Positions 25,250-34,128 of a stretch of DNA of 53,160 bases are shown piece by piece. Location: assembly GCA_965602225.1 (NCBI GenBank), contig CBFCYE010000017.1, positions 1-53,160 of the forward strand, given 5' to 3'. The notes under the pieces were generated by a model. That model worked only from the letters and a program-made list of their open reading frames with translations. It was not told where the DNA came from and made no database searches. Origin of the DNA: Tenderia sp965602225 (lineage in GTDB: Bacteria > Pseudomonadota > Gammaproteobacteria > Tenderiales > Tenderiaceae). Positions within the stretch are counted from its first letter, which is position 1. Each line of letters starts with the position of its first letter. Made by a program: the position numbers and the translations under genes.

Positions 25250-26362
25250 ATGGACCTTCATCCGTATTTAAAAATCATGGTTGAAAAAAATGCCTCAGAC
25301 CTGTTCTTTAGCACCAATGCCACGCCCTGTATAAAAATCGAAGGTACCACCAGCCATATGGGCAACACCCCATTCCCCCCCGGAGCTGTAAAACAACTGG
25401 CCTACTCCATCATGAATGAGGAGCAGATCAAGAGCTTCGAAGAAACCCTTGAGATGGATCTAGCTATCTCAGCCAAAGACACCGGCCGTTTTCGGGTCAA
25501 CATTTTTCGCCAGCGCGGTGAGGTAGCGATGGTGGCGCGCTATATCAGCGCCGACATCAAATCAGTAGAGCAATTGAGCCTGCCAAGCACCCTTAATGAT
25601 CTTGTCATGGCACCACGCGGCCTGGTACTGCTAGTCGGAACCACAGGCTCAGGCAAGTCAACCACGCTGGCTTCGATGATCAACCACCGCAACCGTAACA
25701 AGACCGGCCACATCCTAACCATCGAGGATCCGATCGAATTCATGCATCACCACCAGAAATCTATCGTCAACCAACGTGAAGTCGGGCTGGACACCCTGTC
25801 ATATGCCAGCGCTCTGAAACGTGCCATGCGTGAAGCACCAGATGTAATTATGATTGGTGAAATTCGCGACAAAGAAACCATGCAACAGGCTTTAGCCTAT
25901 GCCGACACAGGTCACCTATGCCTTTCCACCCTGCACGCCACCAATGCCTCACAGACATTGGAACGTATCATCAACTTCTTTCCGGAAAAGGCACATCATC
26001 AACTGCACATGGACCTCTCACAAAACCTGAGAGCCATTATTTCTCAGCGGCTCGTCATCGGCAAAGACAGGAAACGCTTGCCGGCCGTCGAGCTAATGAT
26101 TAACACTCCACACATCTCCGACCTAATTCTAAAAGGCGAGATCAACGAGCTCCCGACTGCCATTGAGCAAGGCAATGATGTTGGTATGCAGACCTTTGAT
26201 CAGGCTTTGTACGACCTGTATCAGGCAGAAAAAATCAGCTTGGAAGAGGCACTAGAACACGCTGATTCACGCAACAACCTGAGTCTCAGAATTCGGCTAG
26301 CACAGGATGGCACGCCAGACATGAATAAACCTGATGATTATTGCCTGGTTCAGCCAGACTAG
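25250..26362 (+). CDS. pilU: Type IV pilus retraction ATPase PilU
   Basis: Hexameric cytoplasmic ATPase that assists PilT in pilus retraction and twitching. The 370-residue product has the N-terminal PAS-like domain opening MDLHPYLKIMVEKNASDLFF, characteristic of PilU, then Walker A GTTGSGKST, the Asp box EDPIEF, Walker B VIMIGEIRD and the His box HLCLSTLHATNA. The C-terminal extension past residue 345 also fits PilU rather than PilT. pilT, usually next to pilU, is absent here; instead an HD-GYP gene follows after 23 bases. Start RBS is weak (AGGA at 12 bases). Confidence 0.9.
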   Translation: MDLHPYLKIMVEKNASDLFFSTNATPCIKIEGTTSHMGNTPFPPGAVKQLAYSIMNEEQIKSFEETLEMDLAISAKDTGRFRVNIFRQRGEVAMVARYISADIKSVEQLSLPSTLNDLVMAPRGLVLLVGTTGSGKSTTLASMINHRNRNKTGHILTIEDPIEFMHHHQKSIVNQREVGLDTLSYASALKRAMREAPDVIMIGEIRDKETMQQALAYADTGHLCLSTLHATNASQTLERIINFFPEKAHHQLHMDLSQNLRAIISQRLVIGKDRKRLPAVELMINTPHISDLILKGEINELPTAIEQGNDVGMQTFDQALYDLYQAEKISLEEALEHADSRNNLSLRIRLAQDGTPDMNKPDDYCLVQPD

Positions 26363-26385
26363 TCATTAGCGGCTAAGAACATATC

Positions 26386-27630
26386 ATGCGAAGAAAGGTC
26401 TACATAAAAGACTTAGACTTCGGCATGTATGTCGACGAACTCGACAGACCCTGGATTGAGACTCCGTTTCTGTTTCAGGGCTTTCCCATCCGCGAACAAA
26501 AAGAACTCGACCAGCTGGCCCAGCACTGCGAATTTGTCTATATTTATGACGAACGCAGTGAAGCAATAAAACGTCACAAACCGGCACCACATCGTTTCCA
26601 AACAGCTCAACTAAATATCCCCCAGAAACAGTCGAATCAATCCCAGCAAGACCATCATCACCTGGTAGCGGAAATTCGCAGCATCAAAAAAACCTATGAC
26701 CAGAGCCACCACTACATCACCAAAGTGCTTGGAGATATTCAGTTCGATCGTACCTTCAACGTCAGCGATGGCAAAGCCCTAGTAGAAAAGATGGCCGGTA
26801 GCATCATCAAAAATGATAATGCCCTGATGTTGATGAGCCAACTAAAGGACTATGACGAATACACCGTCAGACACAGCCTCAATGTCTGCATCATGTCAAT
26901 TGTATTTGGCAAACACTTGAACTTGAAACCCGCCGAGCTACGCGTACTTGGCCTCGGCGCCTTATTACATGACATTGGCAAGATGAAAATTTCCAACAGC
27001 ATCCTAAACAAACCTGACGCACTGAGCGATGCAGAGTTTGCCCAAATCAAACAACACCCAGAATACGGCTATCAGCTACTAAAAAAACGCTCCGAACTTA
27101 ATCCTGCCATTGCCGAGATTGCCCGATCACACCATGAACGGGTCGATGGCTCAGGCTACCCACGGCAACTAAAGGCCGACACGCTCAACAACCTGTCAAT
27201 GATCGTCGCCATTATCGATGTTTATGATGCCATCACCACCAAACGCTGTTACCACGATGGCATCTCCCCACATGAGGCCATTAGACTGATGTATGAAAGT
27301 GAAGTGGGTGCCTTTCGCAGAGACCTGCTCGACAAATTTATCCAGTGCCTCAGCATCTTTCCCATCGGCAGCATTGTTGAACTAAGCACCAATCAAATTG
27401 GCATAGTCATGAGCGTCAACCGCAACCACCACCTACTGCCTGTGGTGTTATTGGTACTCAGCCCGAACAAACAAACCTACTGCCCACGCAAGGTCTGCAA
27501 CCTTGAGTTAATGGCCAACAGCGAGACACCGATAAAAATCAGAAAAATACTTGAATCAAATGCCTACAATATCAATGTCGCCAAAGTTTTATTTGACGAA
27601 AACAACTTCAACTCACTTGAGTTAATCTAA
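26386..27630 (+). CDS. HD-GYP domain c-di-GMP phosphodiesterase
   Basis: Probably hydrolyses c-di-GMP to pGpG/GMP. The 414-residue protein starts with a DUF3391 domain (RRKVYIKDLDFGMYVDELDR to about residue 70), then an HD-GYP domain with LLHDIGKMKI (metal-binding HD), the second His pair in RSHHERVDGSGYP holding the intact GYP signature, and the DVYDAITTKRCYHDG segment. The C-terminal 80 residues resemble the tail seen in DUF3391-HD-GYP proteins. All key residues are visible. It sits 23 bases behind pilU, which suggests a link between c-di-GMP turnover and pilus retraction. Confidence 0.92.
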   Translation: MRRKVYIKDLDFGMYVDELDRPWIETPFLFQGFPIREQKELDQLAQHCEFVYIYDERSEAIKRHKPAPHRFQTAQLNIPQKQSNQSQQDHHHLVAEIRSIKKTYDQSHHYITKVLGDIQFDRTFNVSDGKALVEKMAGSIIKNDNALMLMSQLKDYDEYTVRHSLNVCIMSIVFGKHLNLKPAELRVLGLGALLHDIGKMKISNSILNKPDALSDAEFAQIKQHPEYGYQLLKKRSELNPAIAEIARSHHERVDGSGYPRQLKADTLNNLSMIVAIIDVYDAITTKRCYHDGISPHEAIRLMYESEVGAFRRDLLDKFIQCLSIFPIGSIVELSTNQIGIVMSVNRNHHLLPVVLLVLSPNKQTYCPRKVCNLELMANSETPIKIRKILESNAYNINVAKVLFDENNFNSLELI

Positions 27631-27640
27631 ACCGTCGCCC

Positions 27641-28300
27641 TTAATCCAACTTCTCTGCCATCCAGTTACTGATGCGATTCATATAATCCGGATATTTCAG
27701 CGGCAACACATGACCAACCGGCGTTTCAAGCCAATCGGCATTTACAAACCTTGAATGTAAGTCGGTCGCACGCCTGGATAAAAATTCGGACTCTTTTCTG
27801 CCGACCACATGCAGGCTTTGCATCCCGATTTCATTGTCAAACCAGGATTTTATTGTTTTATCACCGGGAAGAAATCCACCGCAAATAACCGCCCACTTCA
27901 TTCCATAATCATAAGCGTGTTGATTACACTGCTGCGCCGCCATGATGGCCGCCACCACCGCCCCCTGACTCCAACCCAACACACCATCAAAACCGCCATG
28001 CCTGAGACTCAATTCATGCAAGCCAGCTAAGGTCTCATCAAGCCCGACATAACGTGGTGGCTTATCATCTGTGGCTCGATACCAACACCAGTTCTGATCA
28101 TGGCCAAGCCTGGACTCAGGCATCACCGCCTGGAACATATCCATCATGGCCACAATTTCAGCCTCAGGGCAGACAATCGGTGCGCAGGGATAGACAAACT
28201 CGAGCCGGGGCGAAAGCGCCTCTTCAATAGGCTGCAACCACTCACGCAACCAATCTGGATTCATGGCATAACCATGCAGACATAGAATTTTCTGTTTCAT
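27641..28300 (-). CDS. FSH1/OVCA2-type serine hydrolase
   Basis: A 219-residue alpha/beta hydrolase of the FSH1 family. It opens with ILCLHGYAMN (oxyanion loop) and has the nucleophile elbow GWSQGAV; the His is likely in TPVGHVLPL near the C-terminus and an Asp/Glu after VVGRKESEF. Substrate unknown; family members are carboxyl-esterases. The ATG at 28300 has AGG eight bases upstream. Convergent with the HD-GYP gene (10-base gap) and divergent from dusC. Confidence 0.85.
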   Translation of the reverse strand: MKQKILCLHGYAMNPDWLREWLQPIEEALSPRLEFVYPCAPIVCPEAEIVAMMDMFQAVMPESRLGHDQNWCWYRATDDKPPRYVGLDETLAGLHELSLRHGGFDGVLGWSQGAVVAAIMAAQQCNQHAYDYGMKWAVICGGFLPGDKTIKSWFDNEIGMQSLHVVGRKESEFLSRRATDLHSRFVNADWLETPVGHVLPLKYPDYMNRISNWMAEKLD

Positions 28301-28380
28301 CTCACACACCTAACAAGCAGACATTCATCACAGCCCATACTGCGATATAATCCCAGCACCCTAGCAACAGACCGAATCAA

Positions 28381-29346
28381 GTGAAAATATACCTCGCCCC
28401 GATGGAAGGCGTCATCGATCACCATATGCGTGACATCCTTACACGTATCGGTGGATACCACCACTGCGTCACCGAATTTTTGCGCGTAACAGACAAGCTG
28501 TTACCCGAGCTCCTGTTTCATCGCATCTGCCCAGAATTAAAACATGCCAGCCAAACGAGCTCTGGTACACCGGTAACGATTCAATTGCTTGGCGGCGTAG
28601 CCGAGGCCATGGCTGAAAATGCGCAACTGGCAGTCGAACTTGGCGCAACCTCTATTGATATTAATTTCGGCTGCCCCTCGAAATTTGTAAATCGCAAGGC
28701 CGGCGGTGCCGTACTGTTAAAAGAACCCGAACGTATTTTCAAAATCACTGAGGCTGTTCGCAAGGCGGTGCCGATAGATGTGCCCGTCTCAGCCAAAATA
28801 CGCCTGGGTTATGAATCTACCGATCTTGCCCTGGAGAATGCCCTGGCGGTAGAGACTGCCAACGCCAGCTTTATCACCGTTCATGCTCGCACCAAGGTTG
28901 ATGGCTACAAACACCCGGCCAGATGGGAATGGTTCGGCCGTATCGATGATGCACTCTCAATACCCATGGTAGCCAATGGTGACATCAACAGCGTTGATGA
29001 CTTCCTCCGTTGCCGGGAAATTAGTGGTTGCCAGGACTTCATGCTCGGCCGCGGTGCCGTTGCCCAACCCGACCTGGCCAGACAAATTACAGCCGCGACT
29101 CAAACACAAAACACAGCAACACCTATGCACTGGAATGAAGTCACCGGTCTGATTATGGAGTTGGGCAAGGCCATGCAAATGCAAACACAACCACAAATCG
29201 ACGCCATAAGAATTCTTGGTCGCCTGAAACAGTGGCTGGTCTATTTAAAAAGACAATACCCAGAGGCCGCTGAATTATTCACAGCGTTTCGCCATGTGAA
29301 ACAGTTCTCGCAGGCCGACGAGTTACTACAACTCAAGCACGACTGA
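28381..29346 (+). CDS. dusC: tRNA-dihydrouridine(16) synthase DusC
   Basis: FMN enzyme that reduces uridine 16 in the D-loop of tRNAs. The 321-residue product has the TIM-barrel Dus landmarks: MKIYLAPMEGVIDHHMRDIL (20 residues), CVTEFLRVTDKLLP, the FGCPSKFVNRKAGGAVLL block with the catalytic Cys, and VHARTKVDGY. CVTEFLRV and HRICPEL point to the DusC subgroup rather than DusA or DusB. The start is a GTG at 28381 with no obvious RBS. Convergent with the methyltransferase gene. Confidence 0.93.
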   Translation: MKIYLAPMEGVIDHHMRDILTRIGGYHHCVTEFLRVTDKLLPELLFHRICPELKHASQTSSGTPVTIQLLGGVAEAMAENAQLAVELGATSIDINFGCPSKFVNRKAGGAVLLKEPERIFKITEAVRKAVPIDVPVSAKIRLGYESTDLALENALAVETANASFITVHARTKVDGYKHPARWEWFGRIDDALSIPMVANGDINSVDDFLRCREISGCQDFMLGRGAVAQPDLARQITAATQTQNTATPMHWNEVTGLIMELGKAMQMQTQPQIDAIRILGRLKQWLVYLKRQYPEAAELFTAFRHVKQFSQADELLQLKHD

Positions 29347-29363
29347 AGCAAGAAAATAACCTA

Positions 29364-30026
29364 CTACTTTTTTCTGATCAGACTTAGTCCGTCGCCGACC
29401 GGAATCATACTGATATCAACCCGCTGATCACTCTTAACAAATAAATTAAAATCACGGATAGCGCAGGTGTCAGGTTTTTGATTTTCAGGGTCGACAACGC
29501 TGCCATCCCACAAAACATTATCCACCACAATCAAGCCACCCGGACGCAACAACTGTAGACAGCGCTCATAATAATTAAGATAGTTTTGTTTGTCGGCATC
29601 GATAAAGGCAAAATCAAACTCACCAGCCTGACCATTGTTTAACAAATCATCTAGCGTCTCGATGGCTGGTGCCAGACGCAGATCAATCTTGCCGGCCTGA
29701 CCGGCAAGCTGCCAATAGCGTTTACCTATGGCGGTCCACTCGTCACTAATGTCACAGGCGATCAAATAGCCATCCGCAGGCAGGCCCATGGCAATGGCGA
29801 GGGCGCTATAACCGGTAAAGGTGCCAACCTCAATCGCCCGGCGCACACCCAGCAGTTGCACCAGCAGAGTCATGAACTGACCTTGCTCAGGTGCAATCTG
29901 CATCATCGCCATTTCAAGCCCGGCAGTCTCGTGTCGCAGCTCAGCCATCAGTTTTGATTCGCGCAACGAGACATCGCGCAAATAATCATAAACCAGCTGA
30001 TTCAAGAATATGGTTTTCGCTGACAC
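29364..30026 (-). CDS. Class I SAM-dependent O-methyltransferase
   Basis: A 220-residue enzyme of the caffeoyl-CoA/catechol O-methyltransferase family. SAM-binding motif I is EVGTFTGYSALAIA, the metal and SAM acidic residues lie in FAFIDADKQNYLNYYE, and IVVDNVLWDGSVVDP is the third family block. Bacterial relatives methylate catechol-like or other hydroxyl groups; the substrate is unknown. I place the start at a GTG (30026) because GGAG stands just upstream and the length becomes typical; the longer frame would overlap the next gene. Just downstream of the metallo-hydrolase gene on the same strand. Confidence 0.88.
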   Translation of the reverse strand: MSAKTIFLNQLVYDYLRDVSLRESKLMAELRHETAGLEMAMMQIAPEQGQFMTLLVQLLGVRRAIEVGTFTGYSALAIAMGLPADGYLIACDISDEWTAIGKRYWQLAGQAGKIDLRLAPAIETLDDLLNNGQAGEFDFAFIDADKQNYLNYYERCLQLLRPGGLIVVDNVLWDGSVVDPENQKPDTCAIRDFNLFVKSDQRVDISMIPVGDGLSLIRKK

Positions 30027-30054
30027 TATTATCTCCGTAACAATTTGCGCACGA

Positions 30055-30687
30055 TCAATCTTGCAGAAATGGATTGTTCTGCCGTTCATGACCAAGACTC
30101 GACATTGGCCCATGACCTGGCACAAACATCACCTCATCACCCAAGGGCAACAGGTTTTGTTTGATGCTGGCGATCAACTGATCGTAATCACCCTGAGGAA
30201 AATCCGTTCGCCCGATTGAACCCTGAAACAAAACATCACCAACAAAGGCAATGCCATCAACCTCGTTATAAAAAACCACATGACCGGGGGTATGGCCGGG
30301 ACAATGCAATACCGACAACAACACCTCACCAAGCTCAACACTGTCACCTTGCTGCAACCATTGGTCTGGCTCAAAGGCATCCGTATGAGCAAAACCAAAC
30401 ATCTCTGACTGCTTCGGCAATGACTGCAACCAGAAGGCATCAGCCTGATGCGGACCAATGATTGGTACATCAAGTTTTGTTGCTATCTGTTTTGCGCCGC
30501 CGACATGATCAAGATGACCATGAGTAAGCAGGACCTTATCCAGGGACAGGCCCAACTCATCCACCGCTGCCATCAACATCTCACAGTCACCACCAGGGTC
30601 AATCAACGCCGCCTTGTTGCTGTTTTCACACCAGATCAAGGAACAGTTTTGTTGGTAGGCCGTTACCGGAATAATTTTATATTTCAC
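30055..30687 (-). CDS. Metallo-beta-lactamase fold hydrolase, YcbL / glyoxalase II-like
   Basis: A 210-residue hydrolase. Metal ligands are in THGHLDHVGG (HxHxDH), HCPGHTPGH, GDVLF and the final PGHGP. Length and pattern match the YcbL type, which lacks the C-terminal substrate domain of true glyoxalase II and has been shown to have type II glyoxalase activity. It may therefore release lactate from S-lactoylglutathione, though other thioesters are possible. Two other genes on the same strand flank it (tatD-like upstream by 20 bases, methyltransferase downstream by 28), so an operon is likely. Confidence 0.9.
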   Translation of the reverse strand: MKYKIIPVTAYQQNCSLIWCENSNKAALIDPGGDCEMLMAAVDELGLSLDKVLLTHGHLDHVGGAKQIATKLDVPIIGPHQADAFWLQSLPKQSEMFGFAHTDAFEPDQWLQQGDSVELGEVLLSVLHCPGHTPGHVVFYNEVDGIAFVGDVLFQGSIGRTDFPQGDYDQLIASIKQNLLPLGDEVMFVPGHGPMSSLGHERQNNPFLQD

Positions 30688-30707
30688 CTGACACCTATCT
30701 TCATATT

Positions 30708-31484
30708 TTATTTAAGAGCTAATACAGTCATCACATTCTGCGTTGTTACTGCCGCAACCTGCTTGACACTTTCCCCTCTCAGCTCTGCCAACACCGCCAG
30801 ATATTGAGGCAGATACTGGGGACTGTTGCGCTGACCACGACACGGCAGGCCAGACATATCCGGCGCATCGGTCTCCAACACCATGCATTCCAGCGGCAAC
30901 TGTTTGGCCAAACCACGCAGCTTGCTGGCCCGCTCATAGGTAATCATTCCGCCAAAACCAAGCTTAAAACCTAGATCAATATATTGCTGCGCCTGTTCAA
31001 GGCTGCCATTAAATGCATGAACGATGCCGCCCTTGGGCCGGAAACGTTTCAGAATAGAAAGCACCTGTTCATGCGCCTTGCGCACATGGAGGATGACTGG
31101 CAAATCGACGTTAGCGGCAATGGCCAGCTGAGCCTCGAATAATGCTATCTGAGCTTGTCTGTCTAGATCGGCAATAAAAAAATCCAGACCAATCTCACCG
31201 ACAGCCACCACATCAGACTCACAGGCCAAACGCTGCGCCAGCAGCTTCAGATCGTCCGCGCCGTGTTCGTCAAGATAAACGGGGTGTAGACCCAGCGCCG
31301 GATAAAGTCCTTGCTGCTGGCGACATACCTGCAACAAATTATCCCAGCCAGGCGCAACAACCCCCGGCACCACTATTCTTCTGACACCAAGCGCCCGACA
31401 ATCGGCCAGCACGGCATCTCTATCCGCATCAAAATCGGCGACATCAATATGGCAATGGCTATCAATAATCTCCATGACAAGCAT
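30708..31484 (-). CDS. TatD family metal-dependent deoxyribonuclease (YjjV-like)
   Basis: A 258-residue TIM-barrel hydrolase. Metal ligands are visible in IDSHCHID, GEIGLDF, ILHVRKAHEQV, GIVHAFNGS and ETDAPDM, all conserved in TatD enzymes. The pattern after the last motif (LPCRGQRNSPQYLPQYL) is that of the YjjV subgroup. Family members act as 3'-5' exonucleases or in DNA/peptide repair, but the YjjV substrate is not certain. Two start ATGs are close together (31484 and 31475); neither has a clear RBS. Divergent from cmoA with 81 bases between. Confidence 0.9.
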   Translation of the reverse strand: MLVMEIIDSHCHIDVADFDADRDAVLADCRALGVRRIVVPGVVAPGWDNLLQVCRQQQGLYPALGLHPVYLDEHGADDLKLLAQRLACESDVVAVGEIGLDFFIADLDRQAQIALFEAQLAIAANVDLPVILHVRKAHEQVLSILKRFRPKGGIVHAFNGSLEQAQQYIDLGFKLGFGGMITYERASKLRGLAKQLPLECMVLETDAPDMSGLPCRGQRNSPQYLPQYLAVLAELRGESVKQVAAVTTQNVMTVLALK

Positions 31485-31565
31485 TGTACTTCAACTTAGA
31501 CGCCACCTGTGCCACAGGCATTTGGTGTATTATTGGCCCTGTTTCAGTCAGCCGAATCCAGCCCC

Positions 31566-32303
31566 ATGAGCGATAAACAGACCCCAGACGCCATCTACGC
31601 CAAACCCCACGAGCAGATCGTTGACTTTGAATTCAACACTGCCGTGGCGCGGGTCTTCCCCGACATGATCCGCCGCTCAGTGCCTGGCTATAGCACCCTG
31701 ATCACCATGCTCGGTCTACTGGCCCAGGAATATGCCCAGCCATCCAGCAACATCTATGATCTGGGTTGCTCGCTGGGCGCGGCATCACTGTCCATGCGCC
31801 GACGCATTCCCCACCACGACTGCCATATCATCGCTGTCGATAATTCAGAGGCCATGGTGGCGCAGTGCCGCGACAATATTGCCGATGACATTTCGCCGAT
31901 TGAGGTTGATGTGCTGTGCGCCGACATCCGCGAACTCAAGTTCGAGCGTGCCTCCGTGGTAGTGCTCAACTTCACATTGCAGTTTTTACCGCCTGAGCAA
32001 CGCACAGAATTGCTGCAAAATATTTATGCAGGCCTGCTGCCCGGTGGTGTGCTGGTATTGTCTGAAAAGATTATTTTTGATGATGCCGACGAAGCTGAGC
32101 TGTTGGACAGGCTGCACCTGACATTTAAAATGGCCAATGGTTATAGCGAACTGGAGATCAGCCAGAAACGTTCCGCCCTGGAAAATGTACTCATTCCGGA
32201 ATCCCTGCAGCAACACCATCAGCGCCTCAAGACCATCGGCTTCAAGCAAAGTAGCAGCTGGTTTCAGTGTTTTAACTTTGCCTCTATCCTTGCCATCAAA
32301 TGA
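31566..32303 (+). CDS. cmoA: Carboxy-S-adenosyl-L-methionine synthase CmoA
   Basis: Makes carboxy-SAM from SAM and prephenate, for the wobble modification cmo5U34 of tRNA. The 245-residue product has FEFNTAVARVFPDMIRRSVP and GYSTLITMLG, which are CmoA-specific, and the SAM-binding DLGCSLGAASLSM with the acidic IIAVDNSEAM. The ATG at 31566 is the family-typical start; the frame extends upstream without support. The stop overlaps the cmoB start by four bases (ATGA), so the carboxy-SAM maker and user are translated together. Confidence 0.97.
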   Translation: MSDKQTPDAIYAKPHEQIVDFEFNTAVARVFPDMIRRSVPGYSTLITMLGLLAQEYAQPSSNIYDLGCSLGAASLSMRRRIPHHDCHIIAVDNSEAMVAQCRDNIADDISPIEVDVLCADIRELKFERASVVVLNFTLQFLPPEQRTELLQNIYAGLLPGGVLVLSEKIIFDDADEAELLDRLHLTFKMANGYSELEISQKRSALENVLIPESLQQHHQRLKTIGFKQSSSWFQCFNFASILAIK

Positions 32304-33274
32304 TCGATTTCAACCCGCTTTACCAACAACTGGAAGGCACCGCGCTTGAGCCACTAGCCACGACCCTGCCTGGTCTGCTCGAACAGAATTTCAGCCCGGC
32401 ACGCCATGGCGATCTGCCCAGATGGTTTGCCGCCCTTGAGGCCTTACCGAAGATTGAGCCGGGCAAAGTAAGCCTCGATGCCAGCGCTATCACTGTCGGC
32501 GATGCCGACAGCTGTTCGGCCGAAATGCGCGAGACAATAGAGGCCGCCCTCAGACAACTGATGCCCTGGCGTAAAGGGCCGTTCTCGATTCATGGCGTTG
32601 AGGTGGATACGGAATGGCGTTCTGATATGAAATGGGATCGACTCAAGGATCACATCCAACCACTTAAAGGCCGCACCGTGCTTGATGTCGGCTGCGGCAG
32701 TGGTTATCACTGCTGGCGCATGGCCGGCGCTGGCGCTGAACTGGTGATAGGCATCGACCCATCACCACTATTTGTAGTCCAGCACCAGACCATCAAACAC
32801 TTTGTCGGCGAACACAATACCTTTGTTTTGCCGCTCGGCATTCAGGACATGCCCGCCAGGCTGCACGGCTTTGATACGGTCTTTTCCATGGGTGTGCTTT
32901 ACCATCGCCGCTCACCTCTGGATCACCTGATCGAACTGCGTGACAACCTGCGCCACGGCGGTGAACTGGTACTAGAGACCTTGGTCATAGAGGGCCAACA
33001 AGGCGAATGCCTGATGCCGGAAGAGCGTTACGCCAAGATGCGTAATACCTGGTTTATCCCCTCGTGTGCCACGCTTGAGCTATGGCTCAGGCGCTGTGGC
33101 TTCAGAGATATCAAGCTTGTCGATGCCACCACTACCAGCACCGCTGAACAGCGCACCACCTCATGGATGACATACGAATCACTGATTGATTACCTCGACC
33201 CTGATGACAACAGCAAAACTGCCGAAGGTTACCCGGCACCGATGCGGGCCATTTTTACTGCAACTCGACCTTAA
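32300..33274 (+). CDS. cmoB: tRNA U34 carboxymethyltransferase CmoB
   Basis: Transfers the carboxymethyl group of carboxy-SAM to 5-hydroxyuridine at position 34 of tRNAs, giving cmo5U. The 324-residue product has the family N-terminal part up to WRKGPFSIHGVEVDTEWRSD (20 residues), the binding loop LDVGCGSGYHCWRMAGAGA and FSMGVLYHRRSPLDHL. Length matches the E. coli protein (323). Overlaps cmoA by four bases. An acidic repeat gene follows after 79 bases. Confidence 0.97.
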   Translation: MIDFNPLYQQLEGTALEPLATTLPGLLEQNFSPARHGDLPRWFAALEALPKIEPGKVSLDASAITVGDADSCSAEMRETIEAALRQLMPWRKGPFSIHGVEVDTEWRSDMKWDRLKDHIQPLKGRTVLDVGCGSGYHCWRMAGAGAELVIGIDPSPLFVVQHQTIKHFVGEHNTFVLPLGIQDMPARLHGFDTVFSMGVLYHRRSPLDHLIELRDNLRHGGELVLETLVIEGQQGECLMPEERYAKMRNTWFIPSCATLELWLRRCGFRDIKLVDATTTSTAEQRTTSWMTYESLIDYLDPDDNSKTAEGYPAPMRAIFTATRP

Positions 33275-33353
33275 ACGCCCCCTTAGCTAAACTGTAAAAA
33301 CCGGTTATCCTGCCGATGTCTTTATAGACGTGACGACAAAAGGGTTTTGAATC

Positions 33354-34040
33354 ATGAGTGAAGAAATGTTCCAGATTCTAGTCAATGGCACACTGACGGA
33401 AGGTGCCGAAATTGATCAGGTCAAACAAAACATAGCCAAACTATTCAAGACCAGCCCAGACAAGGTTGAACCGATGTTTTCCGGCCGCAAGCTGGCGGTA
33501 AAAAAGGGTCTGGATAAAGCCACGGCCCTGAAGTACAAAGTCGCTATCAACAATGCCGGTCTGGCTGCAGCAGTCGCCCCCATGGCGGGCCAAGCACCCG
33601 CTACTAGCACAGATCAAACGGATACTACTGCCGACACCTCACTCGACCATGCATCGTTGGCAGCCACAGGCAGCACCATGGATGAAACCCCTCAAGCTCC
33701 GCCAGCAGACATCGACACCAGCGGCCTTATTATGGATTCAGTCGGTGAAACACTCGCTGAGGCAACCGCCATCCCAGAACCTGATATCAACATCAGTCAG
33801 ATATCCATGGGCGAGATAGGTGAGGACGTAACTGAATACACGCCAACCCCGGAACCGGATATAGACATCAGTAAACTCGATATGGGCGAGGCAGGTGAAA
33901 ACGTCATGCAGTATGAGCCAGTTCCAGAGGCCGACATCGATACCAGCGAACTCTCCGTGGCCGATGTCGGTGAGGATGTGATGCAACATAAAGAGGTTCC
34001 GCCGGCCGATATCGACACCAGCAGTTTGAAGCTAGACTAA
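33354..34040 (+). CDS. Acidic tandem-repeat protein with N-terminal helical domain
   Basis: A 228-residue cytoplasmic protein. Residues 4-75 form a compact domain (FQILVNGTLTEGAEIDQVKQ, then KLFKTSPDKVEPMFSGRKLAVKKGLD) of a type I have seen at the start of other gammaproteobacterial proteins, function unknown. After a Thr/Ala/Asp-rich linker come about five imperfect 25-residue repeats, from residue 116 to the end, each built as PxPDIDxS-x-L-x-M-xx-x-GExV. There is no signal peptide or membrane segment. AAGGG precedes the ATG. The strong negative charge of the repeats suggests binding to cations or basic proteins; that is inference. Confidence 0.8.
   Translation: MSEEMFQILVNGTLTEGAEIDQVKQNIAKLFKTSPDKVEPMFSGRKLAVKKGLDKATALKYKVAINNAGLAAAVAPMAGQAPATSTDQTDTTADTSLDHASLAATGSTMDETPQAPPADIDTSGLIMDSVGETLAEATAIPEPDINISQISMGEIGEDVTEYTPTPEPDIDISKLDMGEAGENVMQYEPVPEADIDTSELSVADVGEDVMQHKEVPPADIDTSSLKLD
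33711..34031 (+). repeat. Tandem 75-base coding repeats
   Basis: The 3' half of the acidic repeat gene is built of four full and one partial unit of about 75 bases, each starting near GACATCGACACCAGC or a variant (33709, 33783, 33859, 33934, 34009). Units differ at many bases while keeping the protein pattern, so this is an old, selected expansion and not a recent duplication. Confidence 0.7.
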
Positions 34041-34128
34041 AAACCACAGACAAGTGTTGAAGAAATAGACAGCACAACCAACAACTGTCGCAAACAAACC
34101 TTAAGCAGGCACTAAACTAAACAAGCAA

